Part shown: positions 60,176 through 64,000 of the stretch, piece by piece
How the letters are laid out: every line of letters begins with the position of its first letter
How positions within the stretch are numbered: position 1 is the first letter of the stretch
Source: Streptomyces clavifer
Lineage (GTDB): Bacteria > Actinomycetota > Actinomycetes > Streptomycetales > Streptomycetaceae
Assembly: GCA_014651175.1 (NCBI GenBank)
Contig: BMWJ01000001.1
Coordinates: forward strand, 930,001 to 994,000
Reading direction: 5' to 3'
DNA length: 64,000 bases
Made by a program: the position numbers and the translations under genes
Notes under the pieces: model-generated
The model's database searches: none
Told to the model about the DNA's origin: nothing
What the model saw: the letters and a program-made list of their open reading frames with translations, nothing else

Positions 60176-61188
60176 CGGTCCCCTCCCCTCACGTCCGCAC
60201 AGCAGAACCGCATGCGGGCGGATGCTCGATCGCACAAGCACGTCCGCACTGCCGCAGTGAATACCGGATCTCCTGCGACGGAGCCCTGTCGTGATCGTCG
60301 CGGCCTGCGGCGGTCCGTTCCGGCCGTCGGGGCGAGGCGTACGCGTCTACTGCGGCTTCCCTGTGCCGACCTCGTGCGAAGTCACATCAAGATCGACTCA
60401 TGGCCCCTTCGGCGCGTATCCCGGCTGGACCCCACCCCGAGGGTCCTCGCCGGACTCGCAGCCCTCGCCCTGCTACCGGCATCGCTGCCGCCGACGCAGT
60501 CGGCCCACCGCGCACGACGTGAAACGGCCGCCCCGGACGATCACGACAAACACACCGTTGGACAACCGGAGCGAAGTGCCGACTGGCCAGCTGTCACCCG
60601 GGTCGCCCGTTCACCGGTAAGGGCTCCCCGGTGGCGTACAGGTGCAGGGCGTCGTGGCCGGTCCCGGCCTCGTCGACGTGCGCGGGCGGCGCTGCGGAGC
60701 CTCAGGCCCTCCCCGGACGGCGGCGGGCGCCCGGCCGTAGCCGTCCGGGGAGGGCGGGCCACCCCGGCATCACCGCGTTCGTGAGCAGGGTGCCGCACCG
60801 TGAGCGCCTCGGTGGCGAACTCGTCCACGTGCGCGGCCGTTCATGGCCCGGGTGCAGCAGGGGCACACCGGACGCCGGACCACAGGTGAGCCGATCCGTC
60901 ATGGGCACCATGGGCCGCCTCGCACACATCGCGAAAAACTCGCAGGTTCCGCGAACGCCGCTGGTCAGGGCAAGGACACGCGCGGTCATGACCTTGTGTC
61001 GATGGAGACCGAAAGGGCGGACGCAGCCCTGCGTCGACGTGCACACACACGCTCGACTGCACCAGAGACGCAGATCAGAGGTGTTCTGCCGGAGGGACTC
61101 AGGGGGGTCGTGATTGCCCGTACGCGTACAGTCACGGGTTCGCACCTTCTGCGATTCCCCACCTTTCGTGGCCGATACTGGACAGGTT
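60176..61188. other. Gene-poor 1-kb stretch before ftsY
   Basis: No complete gene is supported. Short coding-like fragments in different frames (for example around 60400-60700, and on the minus strand around 60600-60830) lack starts, ribosome-binding sites and recognisable domains, as in decayed sequence. A hairpin at 60706-60755 looks like a terminator left from a lost gene. Confidence 0.5.
60706..60755. terminator. Orphan terminator-like hairpin
   Basis: A 16-bp perfect stem, GCCCTCCCCGGACGGC (60706-60721) and its complement (60740-60755), with an 18-nt loop. No gene ends near it. Confidence 0.55.
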
Positions 61189-62379
61189 ATGGAAATCGTC
61201 ATCCTTGCTGTCATCATCGCCCTGGTCGCGGTCGGCCTGATCAGCGGGCTCGTGGTCAGCAGCCGCAAGAAGAAGCAGCTGCCGCCCTCGGCGCCGTCGA
61301 GCACGCCGACCATCACTCCTCCCGCCGAACCCCACGTCGGTGAGGAAGCCGAGGCGCCGCGCGACGAAGCGCGGCGCACCATCGAGGAGGCCGGGACCCC
61401 CGTCGGGGAAGCCCCGGTGGTCATCGAGCCGGAAGTCCCCGCGCTCGAGGTCCCCGAGCCCACCGCGGGCCGTCTCGTGCGGCTCCGCACCCGGCTGGCC
61501 CGCTCGCAGAACTCGCTGGGCAAGGGGCTGCTCACGCTCCTGTCGCGCGACAACCTCGACGAGGACACCTGGGAGGAGATCGAGGACACGCTCCTCACGG
61601 CCGACGTCGGCGTCGCCCCCACCCAGGAGCTGGTGGAGCGGCTCCGGGAGCGGGTCCGGATCCTCGGCACCCGTACACCCGACGGACTGCGCGCGCTGCT
61701 GCGCGAGGAGCTCGTCGCCCTGCTCGGCCCCGACCTCGACCGTGCGGTCCGGACGGAGGGCGGCGCCGAGACGCCCGGTGTCGTGATGGTCGTCGGGGTC
61801 AACGGCACGGGCAAGACGACCACGACGGGCAAGCTGGCCCGGGTGCTCGTCGCCGACGGCCGCAGCGTCGTGCTCGGCGCCGCCGACACCTTCCGTGCCG
61901 CGGCTGCCGACCAGCTCCAGACCTGGGGCGAGCGGGTCGGCGCCCGTACGGTCCGCGGGCCCGAGGGCGGCGACCCCGCGTCGATCGCCTTCGACGCCGT
62001 GAAGGAGGGCATCGCCGAGGGTGCCGACGTGGTGCTCATCGACACCGCAGGCCGGCTGCACACCAAGACGGGCCTGATGGACGAGCTCGGCAAGGTCAAG
62101 CGGGTCGTGGAGAAGCACGGGCCGCTCGACGAGATCCTGCTCGTCCTGGACGCCACGACCGGGCAGAACGGACTCGTTCAGGCGAGGGTGTTCGCCGAGG
62201 TCGTCGACATCACCGGCATCGTCCTCACCAAGCTGGACGGCACCGCCAAGGGCGGCATCGTCATCGCCGTCCAGCGCGAGCTGGGCGTACCCGTGAAGCT
62301 CATCGGCCTCGGTGAAGGGCCGGACGACCTGGCTCCGTTCGAGCCGGAGGCCTTCGTCGACGCGCTGATCGGCGACTGA
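61189..62379 (+). CDS. ftsY: Signal recognition particle receptor FtsY
   Basis: A 396-residue SRP receptor. It has an N-terminal membrane helix (E-I-V-I-L-A-V-I-I-A-L-V-A-V-G), unlike E. coli FtsY, then an acidic A domain and the NG GTPase: G-V-N-G-T-G-K-T-T-T-T, D-T-F-R-A-A-A, D-T-A-G-R and T-K-L-D-G. ATG 61189 is placed by the helix start; GATACT at 61174-61179 lies near it. Confidence 0.95.
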   Translation: MEIVILAVIIALVAVGLISGLVVSSRKKKQLPPSAPSSTPTITPPAEPHVGEEAEAPRDEARRTIEEAGTPVGEAPVVIEPEVPALEVPEPTAGRLVRLRTRLARSQNSLGKGLLTLLSRDNLDEDTWEEIEDTLLTADVGVAPTQELVERLRERVRILGTRTPDGLRALLREELVALLGPDLDRAVRTEGGAETPGVVMVVGVNGTGKTTTTGKLARVLVADGRSVVLGAADTFRAAAADQLQTWGERVGARTVRGPEGGDPASIAFDAVKEGIAEGADVVLIDTAGRLHTKTGLMDELGKVKRVVEKHGPLDEILLVLDATTGQNGLVQARVFAEVVDITGIVLTKLDGTAKGGIVIAVQRELGVPVKLIGLGEGPDDLAPFEPEAFVDALIGD

Positions 62380-62400
62380 CCGCACATACCGTGTACGGCA

Positions 62401-62437
62401 CAAGGGCGGTGGACCCCGAGGGGGTCCACCGCCCTTG
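62401..62437. terminator. Terminator after ftsY
   Basis: CAAGGGCGGTGGACCCC (62401-62417) and its exact complement (62421-62437), between convergent genes. Confidence 0.85.
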
Positions 62438-62442
62438 CGTCG

Positions 62443-63093
62443 TCAGGAGCGGTGGCATATGTAGGCCAGGGTGCCGAGCAGCAGCCGCGCCTGCGGAGGT
62501 GTCACGGCCGTGTCCGTCACCGGCGGGCGCAGCCAGCGGACCGGGCCGAGGCCGCCCAGGTCGGAGGGGGGAGCGGTGATGTACGAGCCCGGGCCGAACG
62601 CCCGCAGATCCAGGTCCGCGTCGTCCCAGCCCATCCGGTAGAGCAGCCCGGGCAGGCCGTTCGCGGCCCCCGGGGCGACGAGGAACTGTGTCCGGCCCGT
62701 CGGTGTCACGGCGACCGGGCCCAGCGGCAGGCCCATCCGCTCCATCCGGACCAGCGCGTGCCGGCCCGCGGGCTCGGCGACGTCGAGCACGTCGAAGGTG
62801 CGGCCCACCGGAAGCAGCATCGAGGCGCCCGGCACCTCTGCCCAGACCTCCGCGGCGACGCCGGGCGCGGCGCCCGCCGGGACCTCGCGGGCGAAGTCCA
62901 ACGGATGGGCACCGGGGGCGGCGCACCCGGCGTCGCCGCACGAGCAGACGCCGGCCGCGGCCCGCGCGCCCGGAGCCACCGCCCATCCCCAGAGTCCTGT
63001 GTACTCCGCCACCGCGGTCGCGCCGGCTGCCGCGCGGTCGCGCCGCCGCGAGCCGGAACGCATCTCGCGGATGCCGCCGATCGTGAAGCCCAT
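62443..63093 (-). CDS. Bifunctional DNA primase/polymerase N-terminal domain protein
   Basis: A 216-residue protein with the prim-pol N-terminal pattern: G-W-A-V-A-P-G-A, the cysteine motif C-S-C-G-D-A-G-C followed by P-G-A-H-P, then a beta-rich core. Chromosomal copies of this family are widespread in Streptomyces and lack a helicase; their role is unclear. It is convergent with ftsY. Confidence 0.85.
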   Translation of the reverse strand: MGFTIGGIREMRSGSRRRDRAAAGATAVAEYTGLWGWAVAPGARAAAGVCSCGDAGCAAPGAHPLDFAREVPAGAAPGVAAEVWAEVPGASMLLPVGRTFDVLDVAEPAGRHALVRMERMGLPLGPVAVTPTGRTQFLVAPGAANGLPGLLYRMGWDDADLDLRAFGPGSYITAPPSDLGGLGPVRWLRPPVTDTAVTPPQARLLLGTLAYICHRS

Positions 63094-63521
63094 GCCCCCT
63101 CCAACGGGTCCGACTCACCGGTGGTTACGACCCGGAGTCCCTGAGCGTCCTGTGCCGTCGCCACGGACCGGACGGCGCATTGAGCGGGCTCCAGGAGGGT
63201 GCGTGATCCCGCCGCGCGCCCCTGAATGCTTCACTCCGCTTGTTCCTGATCGCAGCATGTCAAGTGAATCGCGGACGGCCCGGAGCGGGTTCATCCGAAG
63301 GGGTGGCGAATGGTGGCGTTTCCACGATCGCCCTCGCCGGAGCGGTGATCGTAGGATTACCGTCGGTACCCGGACCCTGCAATTGCATGCGCGCTCACGG
63401 GTATGCCCCGGGCAACCCGCTCCTCTGTTCGGTGGCGCGCAACGTCCGTACGGGCAGCGCTGATGCACGGCATTCTGATAGAGGTTCGCGCGACAGGTTT
63501 CAGCGGGATGGGGGCGTTCCA
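63094..63521. other. Intergenic region upstream of nsdA
   Basis: About 430 bp, no supported gene. The palindrome TGCAATTGCA occurs at 63378-63387. This long, partly less GC-rich leader fits a regulated promoter. Confidence 0.55.
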
Positions 63522-64000
63522 GTGAGTGGCAGCGGCGCAGGCGAGACGAGTGCCGGGAGGCGCCCCAACGGGCAGTTGGGATCGTGGTTCGTGCGCAGCG
63601 GCTGGTCCAAGGGCGAGCTCGCGCGCCAGGTGAACCGGCGGGCACGCCAGATGGGCGCCCACCACATCAGCACCGACACCTCCCGGGTGCGGCGGTGGCT
63701 CGATGGGGAACAGCCCCGCGAGCCGATCCCGCGCATCCTCTCCGAGCTCTTCTCCGAACGCTTCGGAGCCGTCGTCGCGGTGGAGGACCTCGGGCTGCGC
63801 ACCGCCCATCAGTCGCCGTCGGTCGCCGGGGTCGACCTGCCCTGGGCGGGCCCGCAGACCGTCGCGCTGCTCAGCGAGTTCTCCCGCAGCGACCTCATGC
63901 TGGCCCGGCGCGGTTTCCTCGGCAGCTCCCTCGCCCTGGCAGCGGGCCCCACCCTCATCGAGCCGATGCAGCGCTGGCTGGTGCCCGCCCCCCCCTCGGG
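63522..64000 (+). CDS. nsdA: Regulatory protein NsdA (3' end cut by the window)
   Basis: GTG 63522 opens a frame that runs to the window edge (about 159 residues visible). The N-terminal segment G-S-W-F-V-R-S-G-W-S-K-G-E-L-A-R-Q-V-N and V-R-R-W-L-D-G-E-Q-P-R is a helix-turn-helix-like region, and the sequence agrees with S. coelicolor NsdA, a negative regulator of antibiotic production and sporulation with TPR repeats further on. Its position after ftsY and the prim-pol gene also agrees. Confidence 0.92.
   Translation, partial: MSGSGAGETSAGRRPNGQLGSWFVRSGWSKGELARQVNRRARQMGAHHISTDTSRVRRWLDGEQPREPIPRILSELFSERFGAVVAVEDLGLRTAHQSPSVAGVDLPWAGPQTVALLSEFSRSDLMLARRGFLGSSLALAAGPTLIEPMQRWLVPAPPS

Overview
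This window is a stretch of a Streptomyces chromosome. GC content is very high with strong GC bias at third codon positions, GTG and TTG starts are common, and four-base ATGA/GTGA overlaps and candidate leaderless promoters (TANNNT 6-7 nt before the start codon) recur. From about 10.5 kb to the right end, the gene order matches what I remember of the S. coelicolor SCO5535-SCO5582 core region: accB-accE, two conservons, an FAH-fold gene, gltX, a tRNA-Gln/Glu array, ndgR-leuC-leuD, hupS, cofC-plsC-gpsA-ddl, thiL-thiD, rpmB, a DAK2 gene, recG-rsmD-coaD, yceD-rpmF-rnc-mutM, acyP, smc, glcP, ftsY and nsdA (cut by the right edge). That comparison is from memory; no search was run.

Layout. (1) 1-9.7 kb looks accessory: the end of a GntR/FCD regulator, a CmlR-like drug exporter behind a possible leader peptide, a four-gene ABC export operon with its own winged-helix regulator, a two-gene operon of a CPYC flavoprotein and a SAM methyltransferase, a YceI protein, a secreted M15-type peptidase and a Tat-exported GH64 beta-1,3-glucanase. 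(2) 9.7-12.5 kb: acyl-CoA carboxylase AccB (Ile at the specificity position, residue 420) and epsilon subunit AccE, behind an 820-bp gene-free region. (3) 12.5-23 kb: two tandem conservons (cvnA-B-C-D), each a sensor-kinase-like protein, roadblock protein, DUF742 protein and small GTPase. The two cvnD genes share 335 identical consecutive bases. A 60-residue protein with two NPRRT motifs is divergent from the outer conservon. (4) 24-27.7 kb: FAH-family enzyme, GluRS, HAD hydrolase and five tRNA genes for Gln (CUG) and Glu (CUC), one Gln-Glu unit being an exact 166-bp duplicate. (5) 28-32.5 kb: NdgR divergent from leuCD, then HupS. (6) 32.5-43.7 kb: F420 biosynthesis (cofC), phospholipid precursors (plsC, gpsA), cell wall (ddl), thiamine (thiL, thiD), L28, a DAK2 kinase and RecG. 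(7) 43.7-55.7 kb: RNA modification, CoA synthesis, a DivIVA-like coiled-coil protein, YceD-L32, RNase III, Fpg, an HxlR regulator, a CAP-domain protein, acylphosphatase and Smc. (8) 56-64 kb: glucose permease GlcP, an NCS1 permease, an atypical dienelactone hydrolase next to a 1-kb gene-poor stretch, FtsY, a primase-polymerase domain protein and nsdA.

Functional threads: GluRS sits beside both tRNA families expected to be its substrates in a bacterium using the GatCAB route; NdgR faces the leucine operon it is known to control in S. coelicolor; two complete conservons lie head to tail. The best candidates for undescribed biology are the flavoprotein/methyltransferase pair, the leader of the CmlR-like exporter, the NPRRT-repeat small protein, a tRNA-like element and a structured RNA on either side of a small coiled-coil gene before smc, a cofC gene whose start appears to be AUC, and a dienelactone hydrolase lacking its nucleophile.
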